Shown: positions 1 to 8,096, counted from the stretch's first letter. The stretch: 12,321 bases of DNA from Planctomycetota bacterium (GCA_024274855.1 JAJSAJ010000798.1:1-12321); one strand, 5' to 3'. Notes: generated by a model from the letters alone, not told the origin. Numbers and translations: made by a program.

Positions 1-330
1 GTCCTGCGCCAGCGACGGGCGTGGGCGTCCGTCGGACACTGCAGCAGACGCGCTTCCCAGTGCGTCTTGCCAGTGCGTCTCGTATGGCCGAGTTTGTACC
101 CGCTTCAGCGACGGACGTGGACGTCCGTCGGACACTGCGGCAGCCTGAGGGTCGCGGGAAACTCTATCGCCCGCAGTCCGGTCTCTCCCTAATATATAGA
201 GTGCTCAGTCAGGCGCATCTGTTGGAACGTTCGTCTGCGTTCGACGTGGTGACGTTACGGCTTGACCGTGTACCCGCTTCTTGGGAACGGCCTCGGCTCA
301 GTGTCTTGATCGTACGTGCATCTCTTCCCA
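1..330. other. Gene-free stretch downstream of the RHS remnant
   Basis: No convincing gene is seen on either strand. Open frames here have arginine-rich, low-complexity translations typical of non-coding GC-rich DNA. The stretch holds a pair of hairpin direct repeats (11-143) and a 13-bp tandem duplication at 57-69 and 70-82 with one mismatch. A short phrase, tgtacccgctt, recurs near 95 and 269. If the RHS C-terminal module were a functional toxin, an immunity gene would be expected here, and none is visible. Confidence 0.6.
11..143. repeat. Pair of 37-bp direct repeats, each a perfect or near-perfect hairpin
   Basis: Copies lie at 11-47 and 107-143 and differ at three positions. Each contains a 9-bp inverted repeat with a 4-nt loop. 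In the right copy, cgacggacg (109-117) pairs perfectly with cgtccgtcg (122-130). In the left copy, 13-21 and 26-34 pair with a single G-T, which would be a tolerated G-U wobble in RNA. The copies start 96 bp apart. Function is unknown; possibilities are a dispersed palindromic element or a structured 3' region. Confidence 0.65.
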
Positions 331-1895
331 TCATAGATTAGCAAACCGAAGAGATAGCAATCGATCGGCGGTGATCACGACGTAGAAAATACCGAAACCG
401 TCATCGTCGTCAATATCAGTCAGAATGACAGATGATGATTCGGCTTCCGTAGGCGTCAACGGTGTCTCTCGATTGAGGAATGGATGAGGATAACCAGACC
501 GAGGCGCAATGGATGGTAGCGAACACAATATGACTTCCTCCCTGTCTGTCACCGTTGCTCCCGGCGGCACAAACGGATGCTCTCCAATTTGCATTCCGAG
601 AGGTTCCATAGCAAAATAAATGTCGTCGACCCTCGTACCGTCCAAGAACTCAAAGGAAGACCAGGATTGGCCGTCCATTGGCTCCCAATTTGGGAAAGCC
701 TGGGTGCGCCACCGCACACCGGAATATCGCGGAATATTGGTATCAACTGGAAGCTGGCAGCGGTTTACCAGTAGATTTGGGGCGCATATGTTCTCAAATG
801 CTACAGCGCCCCCCCGACGAACATCCGCATCTGAAAAGATGAGGACCACGTCCCAATGGATGTCGCCAATCAGATCCCTTGACTCCGAAAGATCGAATTG
901 GGCCAAGAAGGGGATTGGCATTGGTATGATAATCGTTTGGATCGTGTCAAGAATTGTTTCGAGAGGAGTTGGTTGAGCCCAATGGTCAAATCTGATGATG
1001 AGCTCGAAAACTAGTACTCGGTGTCTGAGCATCTCCTCCCGCGTCTCATCGCGATGGTTGTCTCCACATGCAAGATGTATTTTGTCCTTGAAGTTTTGGT
1101 AGTTAGATACTGGTGGGACCCTACGTGTCCTGTATCCAATCAAATCGAACATTGGTCCTCGAGGACCAGAGATTTCGCCTAGTTGGTGTCCAATGCTAAT
1201 TGCAGTATCCCAACCGAGCATCATGCCCCACATTCCGCGAAGAAACTCGCAACAAGTTCGACTATGAGCGAGAAGGCCCTCATACATGGTTTGGTATGTG
1301 ATGAACACTTCACCGCCATGATGGCCATGAAGCCACCTGTGTTCTTCAGTGGTGTACTCGGTGGTGTAGTCGTCAATATTGATGCTTGGATTGCTGCATT
1401 TGGCATCTACCTTCGCTTGGCCCAATCCTGACCGCCAATACTTCATGAACCAGTGATGTCTTCTTGTTCCAAGTGAGTCGAGCCAATTCGGTGGCGAACA
1501 ACCCACATATGTGTATAGTGCTGCGTCTGCCTCATACCCAATCGGATCCCTTGACAAGAACCGTCCCAGCTCGGCGGACAGGCATCGGTGCCGGTAATAG
1601 TAGAACCCCGTTTCTTTATCGTATTGCCTATCCGAATAAGTATACTCGATATCGTGCCTCAAGGCACTACGAACGTTCGACCGGATTTGGCTGTAGATTG
1701 TCAATGCCCTTACCGGCTGGAGACGTAACGCTCCGGTGCGTCACTGGTCGTGTCGCCTTGGAGGCATCACGTTGACATTTCTCACGGGCCAACTAGTCGC
1801 CCCCTCGCGTCATCGCACGTAGGGTCGTTGTCCGTATTTTCGTCAGGCAAGATGGTCGTGGCGTCCTAAAGCGACGACCAGACGTATTGATACTC
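331..1895 (-). pseudogene. Decayed RHS-repeat gene; 3' end with intact C-terminal tip module
   Basis: An open frame of 457 codons runs from a TTG at 1704 to TGA at 331. Its residues 20-78 are the RHS-associated core, with YDKETGFYYYRHR, LGRFLSRDPIGY and a closing NWLDSLG. RHS proteins are normally far longer, and the start is not real: homology continues upstream in another frame from about 1895 (EYQYVWSS, DENTDND, CDDAR, ERYV) but is broken by several stops and an apparent 1-bp deletion just before TLTIY. About 380 residues follow the core as a variable tip with HHWF at 83-86, INIDDYTTE at 108-116 and EHRWLHGHH at 121-129. That spacing is reminiscent of HNH/AHH-like RHS toxin nucleases; this is an inference, not a firm match. 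The remaining 300 residues are unrecognised. The region looks less GC-rich than its neighbours, which fits acquisition. Nothing clear is seen at 1896-2025. It could still be expressed as an orphan tip. Confidence 0.75.
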
Positions 1896-2025
1896 AGCCG
1901 GCTACGCCTTTCGGCCAAGAAAACGGGGAGAACGCTGTCGGCGATTTCGTGTTGGACAGATTGCCGGTCTTGGCGGTTGGAAGAGAGGGTTCATGGGGCG
2001 CATCGTATCGTGCGATCCGGACGCA

Positions 2026-4698
2026 TTAGGGCTCGGCATACCCGCTCAAGGCCTCGTTCAACTTCTGACGAATCTCGGCGAGCCAGGGATCGTCATAGAT
2101 TTTTCGACCCTGCACATCGGTTACGTAGAAGACATCAACGACCTGATCCAGGTAGGTTCCAATTTTGGCTGAATGCACGACGACGCCCAATTCAAACAAC
2201 GTTCTTGTAATGGAGTACAACAGCCCTCGCCGGTCGTACGTCAGGATCGTGATGATGGTGTACTGTTCGGACGTTGCGTCGTCAAAACGGATGTGGGCCG
2301 GCATTTGCGCATAGTCAGCAGCCGTCGTCCCGGTCTCAGCCTGCCACAATCTTCGGAAAGCGGGTGGTTTGTCGGCGTTAACTGTCAGCGCGGCAACCAG
2401 CGCATCACAGATTTCCCGCACACGCTGTTCGGGCGGTTCGCCGTCGTAGTCCGCATCATCGACATAGAAACGATCGAGCAGCAATCCGTCGGCCAACGCG
2501 TGAATGTGGGCGGACAGAATCTGTAGTCCCTTGCCAGTCAAGGCACCGGTCAGTTTATGAAAAACGCCTGGTGTGATCGTCTCGTACGTTCCCACAACAC
2601 AGACATTGGTCTTTCGGTCGGGAAGGTGACGATACCAGGCTTCCACGCAATTCGGTTGCAGCGAACTGAGGCGTTGAAGCACCTGGAATATTCGTTCCGG
2701 TGGATCGCTCCAAAGGTAGGTAGCCGGCAACGCGTCGATCTGTCGATCCCACCACGGTCCAGATTCAGACGGTCCTCGCATACTCTGGAGCGTGTCACGC
2801 CTTGTGCTGACAACCTGAGCGACATCTTCGGACTTGTCCTCGCCGGTCAATTGCGAGTTGGCGTGGCGATACAGATCGATCAGTAGTTTTCGTTTCCAGT
2901 CATTCAGCACTCCGGGGCCTACAGCCGCAAGGTCCGCACAGGAGAGGATGAACAGCATCTGCAGGATATCAGGCGAGCCCACTTCAACCGCCAGGCGGAT
3001 GGCAACCGATTCGTCTCGCAGGTCCTGCCGGAAAGCCATATGCGGCATCAATAGATGGCGTCGAACCAGGAAACGCAATACCTCCGCATCCCGTTCGGAA
3101 AGGCCCAATCGCTGAGCCGTATCCGCGGCGATTCGCTCTCCCACTTCGCTGTGATCCTCGGGATACCCCTTCCCGAGATCATGAATCAGGAGAGCAAGAT
3201 GGAGCAATCGACGATCGCGCAGGTTCCGATAGGCCTCGCCAACAGGCCCAGGGTCGTCCAGGAATCGGGTCGCCTGTTCGACAGCGCGAATACAATGTTC
3301 GTCGATTGTGTACTTGTGATAGTCGTTGAATTGAACCAGGTTTCGTGCATGCTGCACGGCGGGAATAATCCGTTCCAACACGCGCAACTGGTGAAGCCGT
3401 CGCAACAGATCGGCCAGCCGGCCTGGTTGGCTCAGCAACGACATGAACCGATTGGCGACTTCGCCGGAGATTTGAGCGTCGGGTAAGCGTACCATCGCAT
3501 TTCGGATCGCTTCCCAGGTTGTATGATCGATTCGTTTGTTATGTCGGTTGGCTAGGTCCATAATCCGCAGCACCTCGCCCAAATCGCTGCAAACTTTCAG
3601 CAGGCCTTTTCGTGTTGCCGCGATATGGACCGGTCCAATCAGGAAATCTTCGCCCACATGCCGGCTAAACATGGATGCGGCCGCGGTGTGCAGCGCTGAG
3701 CGGGCTCGTGAACTTGCCACAAAATGGGCCGAGATATAACGAACGCCGCTTGTGTACTTGAAATAATCCCGCATGAATTGTTCGACTGGCAGCAGGCCGG
3801 TCTGCTCATCATAGCCATACGACTCGGCCAGCCGAACTTGTTCATCACGCGTCAGGACGTCTTGGCTCTTGCCGGCGTGGAAATGCAGTTCGTTTCGCAA
3901 TCGCAGCAGAAACTCGTGCGACTTTCGCAGTCGCCGCCAATCGACTCGAGTCAACGCGCCCAATCGGTAGAGGCTCTCCAAGTCTGCCTGGCCATGGCGG
4001 CCTAACCCGATCCAGCGAACGGTATGCACATCGCGAAGCCCACCTCGGGACCGCTTGACATTCGGTTCCAGCAAGTAGACGGTTTCGCCGAACTGGCGGC
4101 GCTCGGCACGACGCGATTGGACAATCGCCTCGAGCAACGCGCGTCTTCGGCGATGGGCCAGCCGCCGAAAATGATGCAAGAATCGGCGAAATACATTCAT
4201 ATTTCCCGCCAGCAGTCGTGACTCGGCCAATGCAGTGAAGATCGTCACGTCACGCAATGCCAACGAACACGCTTCGCCGATCGTTCGGAAGCTGAACCCT
4301 AAACGTAGGCCGACGTCACAGATATCGCGTGTGAGGTGGCGAGCCAAGCGAGCCGCGCTTTCCTTGCCTTCCGGTGTCGTAAGCAACATCAGGTCGACAT
4401 CGGAAAAGGGAGCCAAATCGCGGCGGCCATATCCGCCGATTGCAACAACAGCAACTTCAGGCTCCAGAGCAACGTCCCCCAAATCAGCCAGTGCCGCTTC
4501 GTGGATCCGAAGCACGACGGAATCGACCAGATCGGTCAGGCCGGCCGAAACTTGGATTCCGGGCGAACCTCGCTCGTGCTGCCGGCGCAGCTTGTCACGG
4601 CCCCGTGCCAGACGAGCACGCGATGCAACAACAACAGGGCGTAAACCGGGTCCTTCTACCAACGTCGTCTCTTTCGAGGCGGCAGGGCCGCCAGCCAT
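2026..4698 (-). CDS. glnD: PII uridylyltransferase / uridylyl-removing enzyme GlnD
   Basis: Bifunctional nitrogen sensor that uridylylates the PII protein when glutamine is low and removes UMP when glutamine is high. The 890-residue product has the family's usual length and full architecture. The nucleotidyltransferase domain carries GGYGRRDLAPFSDVDL at 88-103, with the metal-binding Asp pair at 100 and 102. The GlnD/GlnE-like linker follows, with KRSRGGLRD at 215-223. The HD hydrolase has His468, LLIHDLGKG at 503-511 and His516. Two C-terminal ACT domains lie at about 697-775 and 812-885. All catalytic signatures look intact, so both activities are expected. It lies 86 bp downstream of glnK, which encodes its substrate. 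The ATG at 4698 is uncertain: its first seven codons lie in a dispersed 68-bp repeat and no good Shine-Dalgarno precedes it. TTG at 4662 is an alternative, and conserved sequence starts only around residue 18. Confidence 0.97.
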   Translation of the reverse strand: MAGGPAASKETTLVEGPGLRPVVVASRARLARGRDKLRRQHERGSPGIQVSAGLTDLVDSVVLRIHEAALADLGDVALEPEVAVVAIGGYGRRDLAPFSDVDLMLLTTPEGKESAARLARHLTRDICDVGLRLGFSFRTIGEACSLALRDVTIFTALAESRLLAGNMNVFRRFLHHFRRLAHRRRRALLEAIVQSRRAERRQFGETVYLLEPNVKRSRGGLRDVHTVRWIGLGRHGQADLESLYRLGALTRVDWRRLRKSHEFLLRLRNELHFHAGKSQDVLTRDEQVRLAESYGYDEQTGLLPVEQFMRDYFKYTSGVRYISAHFVASSRARSALHTAAASMFSRHVGEDFLIGPVHIAATRKGLLKVCSDLGEVLRIMDLANRHNKRIDHTTWEAIRNAMVRLPDAQISGEVANRFMSLLSQPGRLADLLRRLHQLRVLERIIPAVQHARNLVQFNDYHKYTIDEHCIRAVEQATRFLDDPGPVGEAYRNLRDRRLLHLALLIHDLGKGYPEDHSEVGERIAADTAQRLGLSERDAEVLRFLVRRHLLMPHMAFRQDLRDESVAIRLAVEVGSPDILQMLFILSCADLAAVGPGVLNDWKRKLLIDLYRHANSQLTGEDKSEDVAQVVSTRRDTLQSMRGPSESGPWWDRQIDALPATYLWSDPPERIFQVLQRLSSLQPNCVEAWYRHLPDRKTNVCVVGTYETITPGVFHKLTGALTGKGLQILSAHIHALADGLLLDRFYVDDADYDGEPPEQRVREICDALVAALTVNADKPPAFRRLWQAETGTTAADYAQMPAHIRFDDATSEQYTIITILTYDRRGLLYSITRTLFELGVVVHSAKIGTYLDQVVDVFYVTDVQGRKIYDDPWLAEIRQKLNEALSGYAEP

Positions 4699-4745
4699 CT
4701 TCGAGCTACCGCTCGGACCCCATTGGCCCGCTCCCGTTGGTCGCT
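4678..4745 (-). repeat. 68-bp dispersed palindromic repeat, copy 1 (overlaps glnD start)
   Basis: Read on the minus strand, this copy matches 6950-7017 with five mismatches over 68 bp and is more distantly related to 8029-8096. It contains a hairpin with arms cgagc and gctcg around ggta, and ends in a second palindrome, ggcgg-ccctg-ccgcc. It fills most of the glnK-glnD gap and runs into the first 21 nt of glnD. Conservation of non-coding copies elsewhere shows that the DNA, not the encoded peptide, is the conserved entity. Confidence 0.85.
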
Positions 4746-4784
4746 CGATTCTGTCAAAAACTCAACCGTATGTCAGGTGCGCAA

Positions 4785-5123
4785 CTACAGGGCATCTTCC
4801 CCGGTTTCTCCAGTCCGGATGCGAATGGCATTCTGTAAATCCGACACAAAAATCTTGCCATCTCCGATTTCACCCGTTTGGGCTGTGTGCAGAATAGTAT
4901 CGACAACCATCTGCAACGAGGCATCTTTGCAGACGATTTCAATCTTGGCCTTCGGGACAAATTCGACTGCGTACTCCGCTCCGCGATATCGCTCGGTATG
5001 CCCTTTCTGCCGCCCAAATCCCCGAACTTCGGTCACGGTCATGCCATGAATATCATGTTCATTCAGCGCGTTCTTGACGTCCTCCAGTTTGAAGTGACGC
5101 ACAATGGCTTCCACTTTCTTCAT
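4785..5123 (-). CDS. glnK: Nitrogen regulatory protein PII (GlnK/GlnB)
   Basis: A 112-residue trimeric signal protein that binds ATP/ADP and 2-oxoglutarate and regulates ammonium transport and nitrogen metabolism. The product begins MKKVEAIVRHFKLEDV and has the length and sequence of the PII family. The T-loop YRGAEYAVEF places Tyr51 exactly at the site uridylylated by GlnD. The C-terminal TGEIGDGKIFV and IRTGE segments form the nucleotide-binding and C-loop regions. The start is the ATG at 5123, not an upstream in-frame one, because gaggag lies 7 nt before it and PII homology begins there. It follows amt by 79 bp and precedes glnD. Linkage to amt favours the name glnK, but glnB is possible since the two are hard to separate by sequence. 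Confidence 0.97.
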   Translation of the reverse strand: MKKVEAIVRHFKLEDVKNALNEHDIHGMTVTEVRGFGRQKGHTERYRGAEYAVEFVPKAKIEIVCKDASLQMVVDTILHTAQTGEIGDGKIFVSDLQNAIRIRTGETGEDAL

Positions 5124-5130
5124 GTCGAAA

Positions 5131-5136
5131 CTCCTC
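5131..5136 (-). promoter_or_regulatory. Ribosome binding site of glnK
   Basis: Minus-strand gaggag lies 7 nt before the ATG at 5123. This decides the start against a longer in-frame reading that extends back into the end of amt. Confidence 0.8.
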
Positions 5137-5202
5137 GTTTCTTGCCCATATGACGGCCTGACTGTTCGGATTCCGAAAACCCTGCCGGCCCCAGCCTCTC
5201 CA

Positions 5203-6669
5203 TCAAAGGAAAATGTATCCTTCCTCACCATGCTCGGTCACATCCAGACCTTGAATCTCTTCTTCCTGGGTAACTCGCAGCCCCATCGTTACATCCAGGA
5301 TCTTCAACAACACAAAAGTCATCAGCGCGGCAAAGATCCACGTAATCGCCACGGCCACGATCTGGCCGAGCAGGATCCGGGTTCCGCCCTCAACGAGCCC
5401 GAGTGGATTTCCACCGTCGATGTTCGAACAGGCGCGCGTGGCAAAGACTGCTGTTAAAAGTGCTCCCAACGTCCCGCCAACACCGTGGACACCAAAGGCA
5501 TCGAGCGAATCGTCGTATTTAAACCGATTCTTCAACGTCGTACACGCAAAATAACAGACAAGTCCTGCTGCCGCGCCCATCAGCAAGGCGGGCATCAGAT
5601 TGACGAATCCGGCCGCCGGCGTGATGCAAACCAAGCCGGCAACTGCTCCGGAGCACGCCCCCAACACACTCGGCTTGCCTCGCAACAGCCACTCCATCCC
5701 GCCCCATGTAATCGCGCCGGCCGCGGCTGAGAAATGGGTTGCGGCGAACGCACTGGCCGCAATCCCGTCTGAAGCCAGTGCGCTACCGGCATTGAATCCG
5801 AGCCATCCGACCCACAACATGGCCGCGCCCAACGTCGTGTAGGTCAGATTATGAGGCGGCATCGGTTCAGTTCCAAATCCCAACCGCCTGCCAACCAACA
5901 ACGCACAAATCAAGGCTGATACGCCCGAGCTAATGTGAACCACGGTTCCGCCGGCAAAATCCAAAGCACCTCCCATCACACCATTGCCGATACCGGCCTT
6001 CATGTCCGCGCTGGTCACAAACGCCAGAATACCGCCGTCCCATACCCAATGACACAAGGGGCAGTAAACCAAGGTTCCCCATAGAATCATGAAGACAACC
6101 ATAGCGCTAAACTTCATCCGCTCGGCAAATGCGCCACAAATCAAAGCGGGCGTGATAATGAAAAACATGCCTTGAAATAACATGTGCGTTAGCATCGGCA
6201 CTTGCGTTGACGTGCCCTCCGCAAACATGGGCGTCACCGGCGCATTGGCCGTCGCATCCCACGTGCGCGCCACATTGTGCATCGCAATGTACTCGCCATC
6301 GCCAAACCATGGCCCTTCGCCACCGAACGCAAATGAATACCCCCAAAGTGCCCAAATGACTGTCATTAGCCCCATTAAAAAGAAACACTGCATCATGACG
6401 GCCAACACGTTTTTCTTGCGCACCAATCCACTATAGAACATGGCAAGTCCGGGTGCGGTCATGAACAAAACGAGTGCCGAGCAGGTCAGCAGCCAGCTGT
6501 TGTGGGCTGCCATGGCCGCTTCACTGATGGCTGCGGCTTCCTGACTCGGCACGGCCTCTACGGCGGCCGGAACCTGCGATGTCACCTCGCCACCATAAAC
6601 GGCAGCCGAGTAGCCCCAACCAACGACAAGGCCAATTCCGGCAAGAATCATTGCGTATCGGTGTCTCAT
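5203..6669 (-). CDS. amt: Ammonium transporter Amt
   Basis: Inner-membrane ammonium channel of 488 residues, usually trimeric. The N-terminus is a likely cleaved signal peptide (residues 1 to about 26), followed by a linker and about 11 hydrophobic helices. Pore residues are visible: Asp237 in GGALDFAGG, and the twin histidines His245 in VVHISSG and His395 in DAFGVHGVGG. FYSGLVRKKNVLAVMMQ (78-94) and CGAFAERMKF are classic Amt segments. An insert of roughly 35 residues (116-152) lies after the second helix. The cytoplasmic tail ends GLDVTEHGEEGYIF, the conserved tail that couples to PII. The ATG at 6669 has aggag 7 nt upstream. It is the first gene of an amt-glnK-glnD run and has a 559-bp upstream region. 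No credible sigma-54 or NtrC site could be picked by eye. Confidence 0.97.
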   Translation of the reverse strand: MRHRYAMILAGIGLVVGWGYSAAVYGGEVTSQVPAAVEAVPSQEAAAISEAAMAAHNSWLLTCSALVLFMTAPGLAMFYSGLVRKKNVLAVMMQCFFLMGLMTVIWALWGYSFAFGGEGPWFGDGEYIAMHNVARTWDATANAPVTPMFAEGTSTQVPMLTHMLFQGMFFIITPALICGAFAERMKFSAMVVFMILWGTLVYCPLCHWVWDGGILAFVTSADMKAGIGNGVMGGALDFAGGTVVHISSGVSALICALLVGRRLGFGTEPMPPHNLTYTTLGAAMLWVGWLGFNAGSALASDGIAASAFAATHFSAAAGAITWGGMEWLLRGKPSVLGACSGAVAGLVCITPAAGFVNLMPALLMGAAAGLVCYFACTTLKNRFKYDDSLDAFGVHGVGGTLGALLTAVFATRACSNIDGGNPLGLVEGGTRILLGQIVAVAITWIFAALMTFVLLKILDVTMGLRVTQEEEIQGLDVTEHGEEGYIFL

Positions 6670-6676
6670 ACTTAAG

Positions 6677-6681
6677 CTCCT
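6677..6681 (-). promoter_or_regulatory. Ribosome binding site of amt
   Basis: Minus-strand aggag lies 7 nt before the ATG at 6669 and supports this start over later in-frame methionines. Confidence 0.75.
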
Positions 6682-6684
6682 AAC

Positions 6685-6733
6685 GCGGGCGTCGCCCGCA
6701 AGACGGGAGGCTGCAGGCCGCAGGCCGCAGACT
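6685..6733. repeat. Hairpin and 7-bp tandem repeats in the amt leader
   Basis: A perfect 6-bp inverted repeat, gcgggc-gtc-gcccgc, occupies 6685-6699, immediately upstream of the amt ribosome binding site. It is followed by two perfect copies of gcaggcc (6713-6719, 6720-6726) and a partial third copy at 6727. If transcribed as leader RNA, the hairpin would sit 4 nt from the Shine-Dalgarno sequence and could affect translation. It could equally be a simple repeat of the kind scattered through such genomes. Confidence 0.5.
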
Positions 6734-6949
6734 GTAGGGATTCAGCTGTCTCGTTCTTGGAAGAAACATGCGCACACGGCACACGAAAGTTACAACACAA
6801 AACTCTCACGCGAGCCTAACCCGCAATCAGAGAGTCCATCGAATCTCCGCCACAGAATCTGAGCATTCAAATCTCCGAACTAATCCCAATGTCAAAATCG
6901 GATAACTCCGTTACGAACGCCAAGGATCGTTGACTCCTTGACAAGATTA

Positions 6950-7017
6950 AGCGACCAACGGGAGCGAGCCAATGGGGCCCGAGCGGTAGCTCGGAGTTGG
7001 TTGGCGGCCCTGCCGCC
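6950..7017 (+). repeat. 68-bp dispersed palindromic repeat, copy 2
   Basis: Same element as copy 1 at 4678-4745 but in the opposite orientation, with five mismatches in 68 bp. The central hairpin ccgagc-ggta-gctcgg (6 bp) is complete here, and the end palindrome ggcgg-ccctg-ccgcc is retained. It lies in intergenic DNA, which argues against a coding role. Confidence 0.85.
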
Positions 7018-7228
7018 CGGGGCTGCCTTCTGACAAAACAAGCTGAGTCGCCGGTGTTCCATGCCGTTGTTTGATCCTTTCCTCCGACAAGTACGAGAAC
7101 CTGTTTAGCACCCAGTGTCTGAAAGTTCGTATTTGGTTGCCATTCGATGCGCTGACTGGTGTGCTGAGTGATCGCACGTCACAGCCCGAAAATCCGGCAC
7201 GGAATCGCCGCTGCCCAATTCTTGAACG

Positions 7229-7783
7229 TTACAGGTCCTTCCGCCAACATTCGTCCGCAACTTGCGCTCGGGCATTCAAGACTCGAGGCAACACGAACAG
7301 CAAGTCACCAAGACGGTTCAAGTACCGGAGGGCCCATAGGCCCTCTGGCGATTGTTCTGACGCGACGCCAAGACTGACAACTCGACGCTCCGCCCGGCGA
7401 CAGACCGTTCTTGCCAGGTGCAGAGTCGACGCGGCACGCGTCCCGCCCGGCAAAATAAACGCGTTTAAATCGGGAAGCTGGGCGTTGTACTGGTCGATCG
7501 CTTGCTCCAATTCCTTAACATGTTGCGAGCCGACTCCATGACCACCAGCCTCGGCAAGCCCCGGCATGGCCAACCCCGCGCCAACCGTGAACAGCTCGTG
7601 CTGAACTCGGCAAAGCAATTGATCGATATCCCTAGGAAGTAGCTCGGCCCGAACCACACCAATCGAAGCGTTCAGCTCGTCGAGCGTACCGCACGCCTCA
7701 ATGCGTGAATGGTCTTTGGCCACACGGGGACCGGCACACAGGCCAGTCGTCCCGTCATCCCCTGTCCGTGTATAAATTTTCAC
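7229..7783 (-). CDS. pduO: PduO-type corrinoid adenosyltransferase
   Basis: Transfers the 5'-deoxyadenosyl group from ATP to cob(I)alamin or cob(I)yrinic acid diamide, making adenosylcobalamin; cytosolic and usually a trimer. The 184 residues match the single-domain PduO/MMAB type. The N-terminal ATP loop is KIYTRTGDDGTTGL (2-14) and RIEACGTLDELN (27-38) follows. FILPGG lies at 109-114, RTVCRRAER at 125-133 and YLNRLGDLLFVL at 154-165. All are characteristic, and no truncation is seen. The start is GTG at 7783, preceded at 7 nt by gaggaag. It stands alone between two gene-free stretches on the same strand as its neighbours, with no other cobalamin gene visible. The symbol denotes the family type and does not imply a propanediol microcompartment. 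Confidence 0.94.
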   Translation of the reverse strand: MKIYTRTGDDGTTGLCAGPRVAKDHSRIEACGTLDELNASIGVVRAELLPRDIDQLLCRVQHELFTVGAGLAMPGLAEAGGHGVGSQHVKELEQAIDQYNAQLPDLNAFILPGGTRAASTLHLARTVCRRAERRVVSLGVASEQSPEGLWALRYLNRLGDLLFVLPRVLNARAQVADECWRKDL

Positions 7784-7790
7784 ACGCTTT

Positions 7791-7797
7791 CTTCCTC
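7791..7797 (-). promoter_or_regulatory. Ribosome binding site of the adenosyltransferase gene
   Basis: Minus-strand gaggaag lies 7 nt before the GTG at 7783 and supports that non-ATG start, where family homology also begins. Confidence 0.75.
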
Positions 7798-7933
7798 ATG
7801 TGACCTGGTGCTTTGCCCTTGAAACATCGGTTCCCGGCACCCCTTGACCATGCTTCGCGGCACGCCCTGACATCTGTATTACTAACATCAAAGGTAACCA
7901 TTCACGGAATGTAGGCCGCCGGTTCGCTTCCAA

Positions 7934-8011
7934 GGGGTCAGACCCATTTTCGGCGACAAAATGCGTTTGCGTAAATGAACGCTTTCTCCGCCGAAAATTG
8001 CGTCAGACCCC
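7934..8011. mobile_element. MITE/REPIN-like long hairpin with ggggtcagac termini
   Basis: A 78-bp element with imperfect terminal inverted repeats: 7934-7955 starts ggggtcagaccc, and 7989-8011 ends gcgtcagacccc. The arms continue through a matching attttcggcg / cgccgaaaat segment, and a weaker inner pairing (aaatgcgtt against aacgcttt) extends the stem. Termini of the ggggtc-gacccc type are familiar from non-autonomous elements and REP sequences associated with Y1/IS200-like transposases. No transposase lies in the window, so mobilisation in trans is inferred. Confidence 0.6.
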
Positions 8012-8028
8012 AGCGGCGTGAAAGTTCC

Positions 8029-8096
8029 AGCGACCGGCGGGAGCGGGCGATTAGGATCCCGAGCGGTAGCTCGGATTTGGTTGCGGCCCTGCTGCT
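8029..8096 (+). repeat. Dispersed palindromic repeat, copy 3 (diverged)
   Basis: Same order of blocks as copies 1 and 2, with more substitutions: agcgacc, gggagcgggc, ccgagcggtagctcgg, ttgg and gcggccctg. The central 6-bp hairpin with ggta loop is fully kept, while the 3' palindrome has changed to ccctgctgct. It lies 17 bp beyond the MITE-like hairpin. Confidence 0.7.

Larger units (their letters stand above)
6670..7228. other. Intergenic region between the adenosyltransferase gene and amt
   Basis: No gene is supported on either strand. It must hold the amt promoter and the end of the adenosyltransferase transcript. Visible elements are the leader hairpin and tandem repeat (6685-6733), an inverted repeat caagga...tccttg at 6921-6940, and a copy of the dispersed 68-bp repeat (6950-7017). 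The 6921-6940 hairpin lacks a T-run on the minus strand, so it is only a weak terminator candidate. Confidence 0.55.

Noticed and set aside
331..420. Acidic DDDDGFGIFYVV at the RHS tip C-terminus resembling the E2 tail motif
   Set aside because: Single copy, different spacing and unrelated gene; most likely coincidence of acidic and aromatic residues.
12..2000. Plus-strand open frames scattered through the window, for example at 620-976 and 7975-8442
   Set aside because: They lie antisense to clear genes or in repeat-rich DNA, show no family motifs, and have Arg/Ser/Pro-rich translations expected of shadow frames.
6750..6800. Sigma-54-like promoter upstream of amt (cggcacacgaaagttac)
   Set aside because: It reads on the plus strand, away from amt, and spacing and the GC dinucleotide do not fit.
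4800..7180. Similar peptides ending SYRS.PIG.LPLVA in unrelated open frames near 4740 and 6955
   Set aside because: They are translations of the same 68-bp DNA repeat, not a protein family.
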